Below, in pieces: positions 32,377-41,282 of a stretch of 64,000 nucleotides of DNA. Positions within the stretch are counted from its first letter, which is position 1. The number at the start of each line of letters is the position of its first letter. The translations under genes and the position numbers were made by a program. Source of the DNA: Halieaceae bacterium UBA5044. GTDB lineage: Bacteria; Pseudomonadota; Gammaproteobacteria; Pseudomonadales; Halieaceae. The notes beneath the pieces are model-generated. The model was not told where the DNA came from, did no database searches, and saw only the letters and a list, made by a program, of their open reading frames with translations. The stretch is taken from NCBI GenBank assembly GCA_002416125.1, contig DIBU01000013.1, positions 1 through 64,000 of the forward strand. The letters are read 5' to 3'.

Positions 32377-33209
32377 TGCTGACGGTCGACGCCTGCCTGC
32401 GCGCCGGCAACGACCTGCCGGGAGACAGTGCGCGCCGCGATGCCGAAATCCTCCTCACCCATGTGCTGGGCAAGCCCCGGAGTTGGCTCTACGCCTGGCC
32501 CGATGCGCAACTGACACCCGCACAGGCTGCCCGCTATGCAGCCCTGCTGGCCCGCCGCCGCGCCGGTGAGCCGGTAGCGTACCTGATCGGTGAGCGCGAG
32601 TTCTGGTCGCTGCCGCTGCGGGTGACCGACGCCACGCTGATTCCCCGCCCGGAGACCGAGACGCTGGTTGAATGGGCCCTGTCATTACCCTTGCCCCACG
32701 ATGCCAGCGTGCTTGACCTCGGGACGGGCACCGGGGCCATCGCCATTGCCCTGGCGGTGGAGCGCGCGGGCTGGCAACTGACTGCACTGGACTGCTGCAG
32801 TGCGGCCCTTGCGGTGGCAGAGGACAACATCGCGCGGCTGTGTCCGGGGCGGGTGCGCTGTCTGCAGTCCGACTGGTTCGCGGCGCTGCAGGGTACACGT
32901 CACGCGCTGATTGTCAGCAATCCGCCCTACGTGGAGAGCAACAGTCCCTGGCTGGCACAGGGTGATGTGCGCTTCGAGCCTGTCGGGGCACTGGTTGCCG
33001 GTGAGCAGGGGCTTGATGACCTGGCACAGCTCTGTTTGGCCGCGCCGGCCCACCTGCTCGCCGGCGGCTGGCTGCTGTTAGAGCACGGCCATCAACAGGG
33101 CGCAGCGGTGCGGCAGTTGCTGCGGGAAAGTGGCTTCGAGTCCGTTGCCACGCGCTGTGATCTGGCGGGCAGGGAGCGAGTGACCGGTGGCTGCTGGCAT
33201 GCTGACTGA
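32376..33209 (+). CDS. prmC: Release factor glutamine methyltransferase PrmC
   Basis: A 277-residue S-adenosylmethionine-dependent enzyme that methylates the Gln of the GGQ motif in RF1 and RF2. VLDLGTGTGAIAIALA is the cofactor-binding glycine loop and VSNPPYVES contains the NPPY substrate motif. RRRAGEPVAYLIGEREFWSLPLRV is the conserved N-domain block. It sits directly after its substrate gene prfA and overlaps the following E1-like gene by 11 bases. Confidence 0.96.
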   Translation: MLTVDACLRAGNDLPGDSARRDAEILLTHVLGKPRSWLYAWPDAQLTPAQAARYAALLARRRAGEPVAYLIGEREFWSLPLRVTDATLIPRPETETLVEWALSLPLPHDASVLDLGTGTGAIAIALAVERAGWQLTALDCCSAALAVAEDNIARLCPGRVRCLQSDWFAALQGTRHALIVSNPPYVESNSPWLAQGDVRFEPVGALVAGEQGLDDLAQLCLAAPAHLLAGGWLLLEHGHQQGAAVRQLLRESGFESVATRCDLAGRERVTGGCWHAD

Positions 33210-33957
33210 CGCGGACCTTGTGCGTTACAGCCGGCAGCTGTTGCTGCCGGATTTCGGTATCGACGGACAGCAGGCGCTGGCGGCAGCCCGGGTGCTGATT
33301 GTTGGTCTTGGCGGATTGGGCAGCCCCGCGGCCCTGTACCTCGCTGCGGCGGGGGTCGGTCACCTGCGGCTGGCTGACGGCGACGCGGTGACGTCGAGCA
33401 ACCTGCAGCGCCAGATATTGCATGATGAAACCACCCTGGGCATGAACAAGGCCGCCTCCGCGGTACGGCGCCTGGCGGCACTGAATAGCACGACCCGGCT
33501 GCAGCCCATCGCCACGCATCTGCAGGGTCGCGCACTGGCGGAGGCGGTCGCCGGGCAGGACCTGGTCATTGATGCCAGTGATCGTTTCAGCACCCGCTAC
33601 GCGGTGAATCGGGCGTGCGTGGAGCTGGGGGTGCCCCTGCTGTCGGCCTCCGCGGTGCGTCTGGAAGGGCAGCTGGCGCTGTTTGACACACGCTCGGGCG
33701 GCGCCTGCTACCGTTGCCTGTATCCCCTGGCGGCCGCCGATGACGCCCAGCAGGCCTGTGCCGAGTCCGGCGTGCTCGGGCCGGTGGTGGGCGTGCTGGG
33801 GTCGCTGCTGTCGCTGGAGGCACTCAAGTACCTCGCGGGCCTGCCAACCCTGCGCGATGAAGTGCTCATGCTGGATTTGCGCACGTTGTCCCAGTACCGC
33901 CTGCGCCTGCAGCGGAAGCCGGATTGCCCGGATTGCGGTTCACCTGCAACGCGCTGA
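33199..33957 (+). CDS. moeB: ThiF/MoeB-type adenylyltransferase (E1-like)
   Basis: A 252-residue protein starting MLTDADLVRYSRQLLLPDFG; the GTG at 33187 is an alternative start. It activates the C-terminal glycine of a ubiquitin-like sulfur carrier (MoaD or ThiS) with ATP. GLGGLGSPAALYLAAAG is the nucleotide loop; LQRQILH and DASDRFSTRYAVN are family motifs. CYRCLYP and CPDCGSP form the zinc-binding four-Cys site. There is no rhodanese domain. Placing it as MoeB rather than ThiF rests on its position after prmC. Confidence 0.85.
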   Translation: MLTDADLVRYSRQLLLPDFGIDGQQALAAARVLIVGLGGLGSPAALYLAAAGVGHLRLADGDAVTSSNLQRQILHDETTLGMNKAASAVRRLAALNSTTRLQPIATHLQGRALAEAVAGQDLVIDASDRFSTRYAVNRACVELGVPLLSASAVRLEGQLALFDTRSGGACYRCLYPLAAADDAQQACAESGVLGPVVGVLGSLLSLEALKYLAGLPTLRDEVLMLDLRTLSQYRLRLQRKPDCPDCGSPATR

Positions 33958-34024
33958 ATCGCCCCGTCGGCAAACTTTTTGCCCTGTGTGGGGTCACACT
34001 GTCACGCACCGGAGAGTATGCTCT

Positions 34025-34639
34025 ATGGATTGGCTGATCGGACTGTATTACCGCTTGCACAACGGCGTCTTTGGCACCTTGCGCCACGTCGACTGGCTGG
34101 CGCCACTGGCGCTGCGCCTGTACCTGGTGCCCGTTTTCTGGATGGCCGGGACACAGAAAATCGCCGGCATGGACAACACCATCGAGTGGTTTGCCAACGA
34201 GGATTGGGGTCTGGGCTTGCCGTTCCCCGCGCTGCTGGCCCACCTGGCCGCCTACACGGAAGCCATCGGCGCACTGCTGCTGCTTGTCGGGCTCGCCACA
34301 CGCTGGGTTGCCCTGCCGCTGATGGTGACCATGCTGGTCGCGGCGTGGACCGTGCACTGGCAGAACGGCTGGGCGGCGATTGCAGATTCCGGCGCAGAGG
34401 ATATCGCGGTGCGCCTTGGCACCGCGCGCGATCTCCTGCGTGAGCACGGCAATTACAGCTGGCTGACCGAGCACGGTAATCTCGTGGTGCTGAATAACGG
34501 CATCGAGTTTGCCGCTACCTATTTCGCCATGCTGCTGGCACTGTTGTTCATGGGGGGAGGGCGCTTTGTCAGTGCCGACTACTATCTCTCGCGTTTGTAT
34601 CCCGGCAGCGGCACGTCCCGGACAAAACTGCTAGACTAG
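34025..34639 (+). CDS. DoxX-family membrane protein
   Basis: A 204-residue membrane protein with four helices. ATG 34025 has GGAGAG about ten bases upstream; the long frame before it is a shadow of the E1-like gene. APLALRLYLVPVFWMAGTQKIAGMDNTIEWFAN is the DoxX opening; AAYTEAIGALLLLVGLATR is the second motif. Family members take part in thiosulfate:quinone oxidation or redox homeostasis in some organisms, but most are uncharacterised. It carries an extra loop (about residues 110-160, GWAAIADSGAEDIAVRLG) compared with short DoxX proteins. Confidence 0.82.
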   Translation: MDWLIGLYYRLHNGVFGTLRHVDWLAPLALRLYLVPVFWMAGTQKIAGMDNTIEWFANEDWGLGLPFPALLAHLAAYTEAIGALLLLVGLATRWVALPLMVTMLVAAWTVHWQNGWAAIADSGAEDIAVRLGTARDLLREHGNYSWLTEHGNLVVLNNGIEFAATYFAMLLALLFMGGGRFVSADYYLSRLYPGSGTSRTKLLD

Positions 34640-34687
34640 TGCCCCTGTGAAACAGTGCAAGTCCGTGAACCCTGACAGGAAGCAACC

Positions 34688-36070
34688 TTGATCAAGAGTC
34701 TACTCGGCCGCGGCAGCAAAAATGCTGATGGCGCCGCCGCCACACCCCCCCCTCCCGAAGCCTCCGCCAGTGATTCGACGCACGGTAAGCCGCCCCGCGG
34801 CCCCGGGCACAGTGACCGCGGACAGGGCAAGTCCGGAAAGCAGCGCGCCCGCCGTTCCCCTGCCCCCGAGAAGCCCTGGAGCCTGGACGACTTTCAGGTG
34901 GCGCCGGAAGAGGGCAAGACACGTTTCCATGACCTCGGCTTGCGCGAGGAGCTGATGCGCGGCATCGCGGGGCTCGGTTTCAGTTACTGCTCGCCGATTC
35001 AGGCGGCGATCCTTCCGCATACCCTGCAGGGTCACGACGCGATCGGCAAGGCGCAGACCGGAACCGGCAAGACAGCGGCCTTTCTGATTACCGTCTTCAA
35101 CGACATGCTGTGCCATCCGCAGGAAGGCGAGCGCTTCCTCGGCGAGCCGCGAGCCCTGGTGATCGCGCCGACACGGGAACTGGTTATGCAGATTGCCGCT
35201 GACGCGGAGGACCTTGCCAGGTTCACGGGTCTTAAGGTGGTCACGCTGATTGGTGGAATGGATTACCAGAAGCAGTTGAACCGGCTGAACAGCGACGTCG
35301 TCGACCTCGTTGTGGCGACGCCCGGTCGCCTGATCGACTTCATGCAGCGCCGCGACCTGTTCCTTGATCGCGTGGAGACGCTGGTGCTCGACGAAGCAGA
35401 CCGTATGCTGGATATGGGCTTCATTCCCCAGGTGAAACGCATTGTGCGGGCCACGCCTCCCAAGCAGAACCGCCAGACCCTGCTGTTTTCCGCGACCTTC
35501 ACACAGGACATCATCAACCTCTCAGAGCAGTGGACCTGGGAACCGGTGACGATCGAGATTGAGCCCGATCATGTGGCCACTGACTCGGTAGACCAGAAGG
35601 TCTATCTGGTGAGCAGTGAGCAGCGCTATCGCCTGCTGGTCAATCTGGTGCGCAGCCCGGAAGCCACCAGCGTTATTGTGTTTGCCAACCGCCGGGATCA
35701 GGTGCGCAGGCTGCATGAACGCCTGCGCAAGGCGGGTGTCTCCTGCGGCATCCTCTCCGGGGAGATTCCGCAGGCCAAGCGCACCAGTACGTTGGCCCAG
35801 TTCAAGAAGGGTGATATCAAGGTGCTGGTCGCCACGGATGTCGCCGGTCGCGGCATTCACGTGGATGGTGTCAGCCACGTGGTCAACTACAATCTGCCGG
35901 AAGATCCGGACGATTACGTGCACCGCATCGGCCGCACGGGGCGCGCGGGGGCGACCGGCGTGTCCATCAGCTTCGCCAGCGAAGACGACGCGTTCCTGCT
36001 GCCGGATATTGAGGCCCTGCTGGGTGAGCGGCTCGAGTGTACCCACCCCCCCGAGTCACTGCTCGCGTAG
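34688..36070 (+). CDS. rhlB: ATP-dependent RNA helicase RhlB
   Basis: A 460-residue DEAD-box helicase starting at TTG with AGGAAG upstream. A 70-residue Pro/Ser/Lys-rich N-terminal extension precedes FHDLGLREELMRGIAGLGFSYCSPIQAAILP (Q motif). Then come AQTGTGKT, PTRELVMQI, DEAD in VLDEADRMLDMGF, LLFSATF and RGIHVDGVSHVVNYNLPEDPDDYVHRIGRTGRAG. The GIHV and C-terminal ERLECTHPPESLL wording match RhlB, the helicase of the RNA degradosome. The N-terminal extension is as in Pseudomonas. Its 3' end overlaps the convergent cysZ by 15 bases. Confidence 0.92.
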   Translation: MIKSLLGRGSKNADGAAATPPPPEASASDSTHGKPPRGPGHSDRGQGKSGKQRARRSPAPEKPWSLDDFQVAPEEGKTRFHDLGLREELMRGIAGLGFSYCSPIQAAILPHTLQGHDAIGKAQTGTGKTAAFLITVFNDMLCHPQEGERFLGEPRALVIAPTRELVMQIAADAEDLARFTGLKVVTLIGGMDYQKQLNRLNSDVVDLVVATPGRLIDFMQRRDLFLDRVETLVLDEADRMLDMGFIPQVKRIVRATPPKQNRQTLLFSATFTQDIINLSEQWTWEPVTIEIEPDHVATDSVDQKVYLVSSEQRYRLLVNLVRSPEATSVIVFANRRDQVRRLHERLRKAGVSCGILSGEIPQAKRTSTLAQFKKGDIKVLVATDVAGRGIHVDGVSHVVNYNLPEDPDDYVHRIGRTGRAGATGVSISFASEDDAFLLPDIEALLGERLECTHPPESLLA

Positions 36071-36799
36071 TTCCTCACACCAGAGCAGGGTGGCGCCAAC
36101 CACCGCTGCCGGGACCACGAAGAAGTTGATCACCGGTATGCCGGCGCACAGCGCGACCAGGCCACCGAAGCCCAGGCTGCTCAGACGCTTGCGGGCTACC
36201 GCCGCTTTCACTTCGGCAAACCCCAGTTGGTGGTTATCGACCGGGTAGTCGACAAACTGGATGCTCATCATCCAGGCGCCCAGCAGGAACCATAGTAGCG
36301 GCGCGGCCAGATTGATGCCGGGCACAAAACTGAGCACCAGGACCAGCAGTGCCATGGGCAGGTAGTAGGCCAGTTTGGCCAGTTCCCGCAGCACGGCTCG
36401 GGGCACGGAAAGCAGGGCGGCCAGCGGGCCTTCCAGTGCGTCCACGGGCTGCCCGGTCAGGAGTTCCTCGGCTTTTTCGGCGAGCAGGTTATTGAAGGGT
36501 GACGCGATCAGCAGTGCCAGTGCGGTAAAGGTGTAGCCGGCAAGCAGGCCAAACACGACCACCAGCAGCGGCCAGATGATCCACTCAAGAAACGCCAGCC
36601 AGCCGGGCAGTGCTGCCATCCAGTCGTTGATGGTGCGGTCGAGAAAACTGAACGCAACGCCCAGCAGCGATGCGAAGATAAGCACGTTGACCAGCAAGGG
36701 CACGATGACGAACAGGCGCAATGCGGGGTGTGTGAGTAGGCGGGCGCCGCGGAACAGGTAGTCCGCGCCGCGAGCAAGGTTGCCTTCCATAGAAAACAT
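36056..36799 (-). CDS. cysZ: Sulfate transporter CysZ
   Basis: A 247-residue inner-membrane protein that brings sulfate in for cysteine synthesis. Starts at ATG 36799 (AGAGG close upstream) or 36790; both give GADYLFRGARLLTHPALRLFVIVPLLVNVLIF, the CysZ/EI24 opening. Further motifs include SPFNNLLAEKAEELLTG and the C-terminal VDYPVDNHQLGFAEVK block before the last helix. It is divergent from the Smr gene by 74 bases. Confidence 0.9.
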   Translation of the reverse strand: MFSMEGNLARGADYLFRGARLLTHPALRLFVIVPLLVNVLIFASLLGVAFSFLDRTINDWMAALPGWLAFLEWIIWPLLVVVFGLLAGYTFTALALLIASPFNNLLAEKAEELLTGQPVDALEGPLAALLSVPRAVLRELAKLAYYLPMALLVLVLSFVPGINLAAPLLWFLLGAWMMSIQFVDYPVDNHQLGFAEVKAAVARKRLSSLGFGGLVALCAGIPVINFFVVPAAVVGATLLWCEELREQ

Positions 36800-36873
36800 G
36801 GCCTCTTGTTGGTTGGCGTGAAACCCGGTGATCTGCCGCGCTATAATGATGCACTGCATGGGAGCGGGAAGCC

Positions 36874-37479
36874 ATGGTTGACGAAGAATCCGAGCTGTTT
36901 TTCCAGGAAGTGGCCGATGTGGTGCCACTGAAACGTGAAAAGCGCGTGCCGCTCGTCCCGGGCGCCGATGGCCGGGACCCGTCGGTCGAGGCGCGCCGGC
37001 AGGCGGCGGTCAGCGCGCCCGAGGCAGACAGGAATCTGCTCAGTGATCGCGAGGCAGAGCCACTGGACGCCTGGTATGTGCTTGAGTTCAAGCGCCCGGG
37101 CGTACAGAACGGCGTGTATCGCAAACTACGCCAGGGGCGCTATGAGCAGGAGGCCCGGCTGGACCTGCACCGTATGACGGTAGCGGTGGCTCGGCGTGAG
37201 CTGTTTGCGTTCCTGGAGCAATGCCATGAGCTGGGGCTGCGCAGTGTTCTGCTGATCCATGGCAAGGGCGAACGCAAGGCCGAGCGCGAGCGCAGTGCCG
37301 TGCTCAAGGGGCATGTGAACGTGTGGCTGCAGGAAGTGCCCATGGTGCAGGCGTATCACAGTGCCCAGCCGCAGCACGGCGGCACAGGTGCGGTGTATGT
37401 GCTGTTGCGCAAGAGCGAGGAGCAGAAGCGCAAGAATCGGGAGCGCTTCATGAAGGGCCGCGTGCCGATTGATCGTTGA
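36874..37479 (+). CDS. Smr-domain protein (SmrA/SmrB-like nuclease)
   Basis: A 201-residue protein. The Smr domain occupies about residues 95-185, with RLDLHRMTVAVARRELFAFLEQC (LDLHxxT motif), LLIHGKGERK (the HGKG loop) and a C-terminal AQPQHGGTGAVYVLLRK strand. Smr nucleases such as SmrB cleave mRNA at collided ribosomes; SmrA is less well known. The N-terminal 95 residues contain the DVVPLKREKRVPL segment shared by both. I cannot choose between SmrA and SmrB, so no symbol is given. Confidence 0.85.
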   Translation: MVDEESELFFQEVADVVPLKREKRVPLVPGADGRDPSVEARRQAAVSAPEADRNLLSDREAEPLDAWYVLEFKRPGVQNGVYRKLRQGRYEQEARLDLHRMTVAVARRELFAFLEQCHELGLRSVLLIHGKGERKAERERSAVLKGHVNVWLQEVPMVQAYHSAQPQHGGTGAVYVLLRKSEEQKRKNRERFMKGRVPIDR

Positions 37480-37518
37480 GGCTCCCCGGGCTCCCGGCGG
37501 AGACGTCCCGTCCCGGTA

Positions 37519-37809
37519 TCAGAGCCCGGCAGCCCGCCTCAGGATTTCCGCGTACTCGGTGCCATGGCGGTGCTCGCTGATGATGTCGAGGACGGTGCGG
37601 CCATCCTTGCCTGTGGCCAGGAGGTTGCGGCCGTCGGCAGTAAAGAACTCGACGAACAGCTGGAAGTCGGATGCGCGCATGCTCTGGTAGGCTTTCAACA
37701 GCATGTGAAAGTCGTGGTCGCTGCCATCGTGCGAACGCACCCCGAGGAAGCTGCGGATGTGGTCCTCGGTCCAGACCTCATCGATGACCTTTTCCTTGTC
37801 TTTTCTCAT
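37519..37809 (-). CDS. PA4642-family conserved hypothetical protein
   Basis: A 96-residue soluble protein beginning MRKDKEKVIDEVWTEDHIRSFL. It matches my recollection of the short PA4642 family found in Pseudomonas and relatives; no function is known. The visible pattern is an alpha/beta mix with HMLLKAYQSMRASDFQLFVEFF and an ankyrin-like LLATGKDGRTVLDIISEHRHG turn. Its ATG overlaps the stop of gatB, so it is the last gene of the gatCAB transcript. Confidence 0.7.
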   Translation of the reverse strand: MRKDKEKVIDEVWTEDHIRSFLGVRSHDGSDHDFHMLLKAYQSMRASDFQLFVEFFTADGRNLLATGKDGRTVLDIISEHRHGTEYAEILRRAAGL

Positions 37810-39272
37810 GTGTTCCCGTGTCCACCGGCATCTGCCAGTTGCTGGTTGAGCAGATCGTTGACCATCTGCGGATTCGCCTGTCCCTTGGACAGTTTCATGA
37901 TCTGGCCGACAAAAAAGCCAGAGAGTTTCTTGCGCCGGTTTTCATCCGCCGCCAGGTACTGGGCGACCTGTTCCGGATTGCCCCGGATCACCTCGGAGAC
38001 CATGGCCTCAAGGGCGCCGCTGTCGCTCACCTGGCGCAGGCCGCGCGCTTCGATAATGCTGTCAGCGTCGCCTTCCCCGGCCCACATGGCCTCGAATACC
38101 TGCTTGCCGATCTTGCCTGAGATGCTGCCATCGAGGATACGCTGCAGCAGTGCGGCGAGGGCTGGCGCGTCCACCGGGCTCTCGCCCAGGCTCAGGTCGC
38201 TGCGGTTGAGTTGCCCGAGCAGCTCCACCTGCACCCAGTTGGCCGCCAATTTGGCGTCACCGCAGTGTTTTGCCACGCTTTCGTAGAAATCCGCCAGCGG
38301 GCGCTCTGCCGCAAGTACGGTCGCGTCATAGGCGCTGAGACCATAGTCGGCGATGAACCGCTCACGTTTGGCCGCCGGCAGCTCGGGCAGGCTGGCGCGT
38401 ATGCTATCGACCCAGCTTTGCTCAATCACCACGGGCAGCAGGTCCGGCTCGGGGAAGTAGCGGTAGTCGTTGGCGACCTCTTTGCTGCGCATGGAGCGGG
38501 TTTCGTCGCGCTCCGCATCGTATAGCCGGGTCTCCTGCACCACCTGTCCACCGGCTTCGAGAATGTCTGCCTGTCGCTCGATCTCGTGGTGGATGGCTTT
38601 CTCGACGAAGCGGAAGGAATTGACGTTCTTGATTTCCGCGCGGGTTCCCAATGTCTCGCTGCCTGCGGGGCGCAGCGACAGGTTGATATCACAGCGCATC
38701 GAGCCCTCGGCCATGTTGCCGTCGGAAATCCCCAGGCTGGTAACCAGGCTGTGCAGCGTCTTGAGGTAGGCGACCGCTTCTTCTGCGCTGCGCAGGTCGG
38801 GTTCGCTGACGATCTCCAGCAGCGGCGTACCGGCGCGATTGAGATCGATACCCGTCTGGTTGTGAAAGTCTTCGTGCAGCGACTTGCCGGCATCCTCTTC
38901 CAGGTGCGCGCGGGTGATGCCGATGCGGCGCACACTGCCGTCTTCCAGCTGGATGTCAAAGTGCCCGCGCCCGACGATGGGCTCCTGAAACTGGCTGATC
39001 TGGTAGCCCTTCGGCAGGTCGGGGTAGAAGTAATTCTTGCGGTCAAACACCGAGCGCAGCCCGATTTCCGCACCGATACCCAGGCCGAACATGACGGCGT
39101 AGCGCACCGCCTGTTCGTTGAGCACCGGCAGCATGCCCGGCATGGCGAGGTCCACCGCGCAGGCCTGGGTGTTCGGCTCAGCGCCAAAGCGCGTGGCCGC
39201 ACCGGAAAAGATCTTCGATTCGGTGGCCAGTTGCAAATGCACCTCCAGCCCGATGACCACTTCCCAGTTCAT
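37806..39272 (-). CDS. gatB: Asp-tRNA(Asn)/Glu-tRNA(Gln) amidotransferase subunit B
   Basis: A 488-residue subunit that binds tRNA and phosphorylates the mischarged Glu- or Asp-tRNA before amidation. It begins NWEVVIGLEVHLQLATESKIFSG, the GatB N-terminus. EIVSEPDLRSAEEAVAYLKTLHSLV, MAEGSMRCDINLS and GTRAEIKNVNSF are the catalytic-cradle motifs. The C-terminal YqeY-like helical domain is complete. It overlaps gatA (stop/start) upstream and the PA4642-type gene downstream. Confidence 0.97.
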   Translation of the reverse strand: MNWEVVIGLEVHLQLATESKIFSGAATRFGAEPNTQACAVDLAMPGMLPVLNEQAVRYAVMFGLGIGAEIGLRSVFDRKNYFYPDLPKGYQISQFQEPIVGRGHFDIQLEDGSVRRIGITRAHLEEDAGKSLHEDFHNQTGIDLNRAGTPLLEIVSEPDLRSAEEAVAYLKTLHSLVTSLGISDGNMAEGSMRCDINLSLRPAGSETLGTRAEIKNVNSFRFVEKAIHHEIERQADILEAGGQVVQETRLYDAERDETRSMRSKEVANDYRYFPEPDLLPVVIEQSWVDSIRASLPELPAAKRERFIADYGLSAYDATVLAAERPLADFYESVAKHCGDAKLAANWVQVELLGQLNRSDLSLGESPVDAPALAALLQRILDGSISGKIGKQVFEAMWAGEGDADSIIEARGLRQVSDSGALEAMVSEVIRGNPEQVAQYLAADENRRKKLSGFFVGQIMKLSKGQANPQMVNDLLNQQLADAGGHGNT

Positions 39273-40726
39273 GATGAGGCCTCCACGGGTGCTTGCCTGT
39301 GCCAGTCGCTCGCCTGCTGCAGCTGGTGTGCCACGTTCAGCAGGCGGGCCTCGTCGAAATGCGGGCCGATCAGCTGCAGGCCAACGGGCAGCCCCGCCGC
39401 CTGGCCCGCCGGTACCGACATCGCGGGCAGCCCGGCAAGGTTGACGGCAAGGGTATAGACGTCCTCAAGGTACATGGCCAGCGGGTCGCTGGTTTTGGCG
39501 CCGAGGCCGAAGGCGGGCCCCGGGGTGGTGGGCCCGGCAATGATGTCCACGTTGGCGAACGCGTCGAGGAAGTCCTGGCGAATCAGGCGGCGAACCTGCT
39601 GCGCCTTGCGGTAGTAGGCGTCATAGTAGCCTGCAGAGAGGGCAAAGGTACCCACCAGGATGCGCCGTTTGACCTCGTCGCCAAAGCCTTCCTGCCGGCT
39701 GCGCGTATACAGGTCATGCAGGTCGCGGGGTGCCTCGCAGCGGTAGCCGTAGCGCACGCCGTCATAGCGTGACAGGTTGGTCGAGGCCTCTGCGGGGGCG
39801 ATGATGTAATACGTGGGAATGCTCAGCTCGGTATGGGGCAGGGTGATGTCGACCAGCGTTGCCCCCTGCTGCTCAAGCAGCGCGAGCGCCGCGTGGATGC
39901 GGTCTCCGGTAGCGGTATCGAGCCCCTCGCCGAAATACTCTCGCGGCAGGCCGATACGCAGCCCGGTCAGCGGCTGGCGCAGCTGCGCCGTGTAGTCCTC
40001 GACCGGATGGGCTGAGCTGGTGGAGTCCAGGGGGTCGAGGCCGGCAATGGCGTTGAGCAGCAGCGCGCAGTCCTCGGCACTGCGTGCCATGGGCCCGCCC
40101 TGGTCGAGGCTCGAGGCATAGGCCACCATGCCCAGCCGCGATACGCGCCCGTAGGTGGGCTTCAAACCGGTGATACCGCAGAATGCCGCCGGTTGGCGAA
40201 TGGACCCGCCGGTATCGGTGCCCGTAGCCAGTGGCACCAGGCGCGCCGCTACCGCGGCGGCAGAGCCGCCTGAAGAGCCGCCGGGCACCCGGGTGGTGTC
40301 CCAGGGGTTGCGGGTGCTGCCGTAAAAGCTGGTTTCGCTGGACGAGCCCATGGCGAACTCGTCCATGTTGGTTTTGCCCAGGAGCACCGTGCCGGCGTCA
40401 CGCAAAAGCCGGGTGACGGTGGCGTCATAGGGTGGGACAAAATTGTCGAGCATCTTCGAGCCGCAGCTGGTGCGCAGCCCCGTGGTGCAGAAAATATCCT
40501 TGTGCGCCAGAGGGATACCGAGCAGCGGCCCCTGCTCGCCAGCCGCCAGGCGGGCATCCGCGTTCGCCGCAGCAGCCAGGGCGCCGGCGTCGTCCACGGA
40601 GATGAAACTGTTGTACTGCGGGTCCAGCGAGCGTATGCGCTGCAGGCAGTGCCGGGTCAATTCGGTGCTGCTGAATTCCCGGCTGCGCAAGGCGTGGGCG
40701 AGCTCTGCGACTGAAAGATCATGCAT
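39269..40726 (-). CDS. gatA: Asp-tRNA(Asn)/Glu-tRNA(Gln) amidotransferase subunit A
   Basis: A 485-residue amidase-signature enzyme that releases ammonia from glutamine. The ATG at 40726 gives MHDLSVAELAHALRSREFSS. The Ser-cisSer-Lys triad lies in GIPLAHKDIF (Lys) and GGSSGGSAAAVAA (two Ser). TDTGGSIRQPAAFCGI is the remaining signature. Because the window also contains tRNA-Gln, the amidotransferase could serve Asn-tRNA, Gln-tRNA or both; a GlnRS gene elsewhere would decide. Confidence 0.97.
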   Translation of the reverse strand: MHDLSVAELAHALRSREFSSTELTRHCLQRIRSLDPQYNSFISVDDAGALAAAANADARLAAGEQGPLLGIPLAHKDIFCTTGLRTSCGSKMLDNFVPPYDATVTRLLRDAGTVLLGKTNMDEFAMGSSSETSFYGSTRNPWDTTRVPGGSSGGSAAAVAARLVPLATGTDTGGSIRQPAAFCGITGLKPTYGRVSRLGMVAYASSLDQGGPMARSAEDCALLLNAIAGLDPLDSTSSAHPVEDYTAQLRQPLTGLRIGLPREYFGEGLDTATGDRIHAALALLEQQGATLVDITLPHTELSIPTYYIIAPAEASTNLSRYDGVRYGYRCEAPRDLHDLYTRSRQEGFGDEVKRRILVGTFALSAGYYDAYYRKAQQVRRLIRQDFLDAFANVDIIAGPTTPGPAFGLGAKTSDPLAMYLEDVYTLAVNLAGLPAMSVPAGQAAGLPVGLQLIGPHFDEARLLNVAHQLQQASDWHRQAPVEASS

Positions 40727-40754
40727 GTGACGTCCCGAGGGCGGCTTTGCCGCT

Positions 40755-41042
40755 TCAATCAATGACTTTGGGTACCAGGTAGAGACCGTTCTCCACGGCG
40801 GGCGCGATGGCCTGGAAGGCGTCGCGCCGGTTGTCCTCGGTGACAGCATCGCTGCGCAGGCGCTGGACCGCGTCCAGCGGATTGGCCATGGGCTCCACGG
40901 CCGCCGTATCCACTGACTGCAGCTGATCCACCAGCCCGAGGATGGTGGCGATGCGATCGGTGACCTCGGCGACTGCCTCGGGGGCTATGCGCAAGCGCGC
41001 CAGCTCGGCCAGTTTTTCAATGTCGTCCTGGTGTACTGTCAT
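40755..41042 (-). CDS. gatC: Asp-tRNA(Asn)/Glu-tRNA(Gln) amidotransferase subunit C
   Basis: A 95-residue subunit that wraps around GatA and tethers it to GatB. It reads EKLAELARLRIAPEAVAEVTDRIATILGLVDQLQSVDTAAVEPMANPLDAVQRLR, the whole conserved pattern. It is the first gene of gatCAB, 28 bases ahead of gatA, and is divergent from mreB. Confidence 0.95.
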   Translation of the reverse strand: MTVHQDDIEKLAELARLRIAPEAVAEVTDRIATILGLVDQLQSVDTAAVEPMANPLDAVQRLRSDAVTEDNRRDAFQAIAPAVENGLYLVPKVID

Positions 41043-41109
41043 TCGATTTACTACCGTCAGCGAGCCTGCCGCCTTCTCGGCGGGGGCGTAAAGTTATCAC
41101 ATTTGCGCC

Positions 41110-41138
41110 TTGCCCAAAATCCCTGCCATTGATACAGT
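41110..41138 (+). promoter_or_regulatory. Candidate mreB promoter
   Basis: TTGCCC (41110-41115), a 17-base spacer and TACAGT (41133-41138), each matching four of six consensus bases, lie 145 bases upstream of the mreB ATG in the 240-base gatC-mreB divergent region. Confidence 0.4.
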
Positions 41139-41199
41139 TATTGGCCAGGTTACACACCGCAGAATAACGAATGAGGCGGTCTCTCAACTGCAGGCCTCT

Positions 41200-41215
41200 C
41201 GGGCCCTGAGGCCCG
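41200..41215 (+). repeat. Hairpin in the mreB leader
   Basis: CGGGCC and GGCCCG with a CTGA loop would fold in the mRNA leader about 70 bases before the mreB start. No T-run follows, so it is not a simple attenuator. Confidence 0.4.
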
Positions 41216-41282
41216 CCGCGAAGGGGTGTCGCTGAGCTCCGGTACGGAGTTCCCCGATCTATTCACAAGGTAGTCAAAATTC

